The notes beneath the pieces are model-generated. The model saw only the letters and a program-made list of their open reading frames with translations, did not search any database and had not been told where the DNA came from. A DNA stretch of 6,693 nucleotides from Lysobacteraceae bacterium (lineage in GTDB: Bacteria; Pseudomonadota; Gammaproteobacteria; Xanthomonadales; Xanthomonadaceae): positions 1-6,693 of the forward strand of contig JAIXTZ010000307.1 in the NCBI GenBank assembly GCA_027483745.1. Reading direction: 5' to 3'. Within the stretch, counting starts at the first letter, position 1. Each line of letters begins with the position of its first letter. Of this stretch, positions 6,328 to 6,693 are shown piece by piece. Made by a program: the position numbers and the translations under genes.

Positions 6328-6693
6328 TCAGAAGCGCTGCGAGTACTTCATGTACCAGAAGCGGCCGATGTCGAAGCCACCGTAGTACGAGACGTTCGCG
6401 CTCGGCTGGCTGTACATCACCGGGCCGTAGTGGTCGGTCACGTTGTTGGCGCCGACGGCGATCGTCGCGTTCCACGGGGCATTCCAGCGGACCTGCAGGT
6501 CGTGGAAGGTGTTGGCACCGTGGACGATGCGGCGACGCAGGGCGCTGGCCGGGCCATTCGCCGGGTTGCCGCCGATGTACGTACCGGTCGGAGCAAACTG
6601 GATCTGGTTGCACTCCGTGATGTACGTGCAGTTCTCGGCGATCGACGAGTAGTAGCGGCTCGTCCAGTTGACGCCCCAGTCACCCTTCTCCCA
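6328..6693 (-). CDS. TonB-dependent outer-membrane receptor, C-terminal fragment (5' end outside window)
   Basis: The frame is open from the right edge to a TGA at 6328-6330 and gives 121 residues, starting WEKGDWGVNWTSRYYSS and ending GRFWYMKYSQRF. The alternating aromatic/polar strands, the VGANNVTDHYGP turn before the last strands, and the final aromatic Phe (the recognition signal for BAM-mediated insertion) are typical of the barrel end of TonB-dependent receptors, which import siderophores, cobalamin or sugars using TonB energy. Two cysteines six residues apart (NCTYITEC, residues 22 and 28) probably close a small disulfide in an extracellular loop. The plug domain and TonB box lie outside, so the substrate cannot be inferred. 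The gene converges on the secreted protein gene, with a terminator between them. Confidence 0.88.
   Translation of the reverse strand, partial: WEKGDWGVNWTSRYYSSIAENCTYITECNQIQFAPTGTYIGGNPANGPASALRRRIVHGANTFHDLQVRWNAPWNATIAVGANNVTDHYGPVMYSQPSANVSYYGGFDIGRFWYMKYSQRF

Noticed and set aside
6146..6613. Minus-strand open frame of 155 codons over the receptor end
   Set aside because: It is Arg/Pro-rich and out of frame with the clear TonB-receptor C-terminus, and it runs through the terminator.

Overview
The window is GC-rich (third codon positions are mostly G or C) and almost fully coding. It looks like a chromosomal segment of a gammaproteobacterium of the Xanthomonadales/Lysobacterales type. 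The evidence is the GC bias, a TonB-dependent receptor ending in an aromatic-rich strand, and a gene set of MtgA, Hsp33, a DUF533 protein and a GYF-AIM24 protein. The placement is an inference from gene content and style. No phage, IS element, CRISPR array, tRNA or rRNA was seen.

Layout. (1) Bases 1-1803, plus strand: a DUF533/TerB-like membrane protein whose first codons lie outside the window, followed 22 bp later by a GYF-AIM24 (TIGR00266) protein. (2) Bases 1823-1849: a strong hairpin terminator shared with the convergent cluster. (3) Bases 1861-4102, minus strand, read right to left: mtgA (peptidoglycan glycosyltransferase), a GT2 polyprenyl-phosphate-type glycosyltransferase whose ATG overlaps the mtgA stop by 4 bp, and a small two-CBS-domain protein that also appears to have its own promoter. 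(4) Bases 4103-4186: a compact divergent region between mtgA and hslO, with a 10-bp-stem hairpin just upstream of the hslO start. (5) Bases 4187-6118, plus strand: hslO (redox-regulated chaperone Hsp33) and a secreted, probably outer-membrane protein of unknown function with its own promoter. (6) Bases 6119-6327: intergenic, with a terminator mainly for the minus strand. (7) Bases 6328-6693, minus strand: the C-terminal 121 residues of a TonB-dependent receptor, open at the window edge.

Together the genes suggest envelope maintenance (MtgA, a membrane glycosyltransferase, outer-membrane proteins) plus stress protection (Hsp33). I found no clear sign of a new defence or mobile system. The points most worth checking are the coupled mtgA-glycosyltransferase pair, the hairpin in the hslO leader, and the resemblance between the C-terminus of the unknown outer-membrane protein and that of the facing TonB-dependent receptor.
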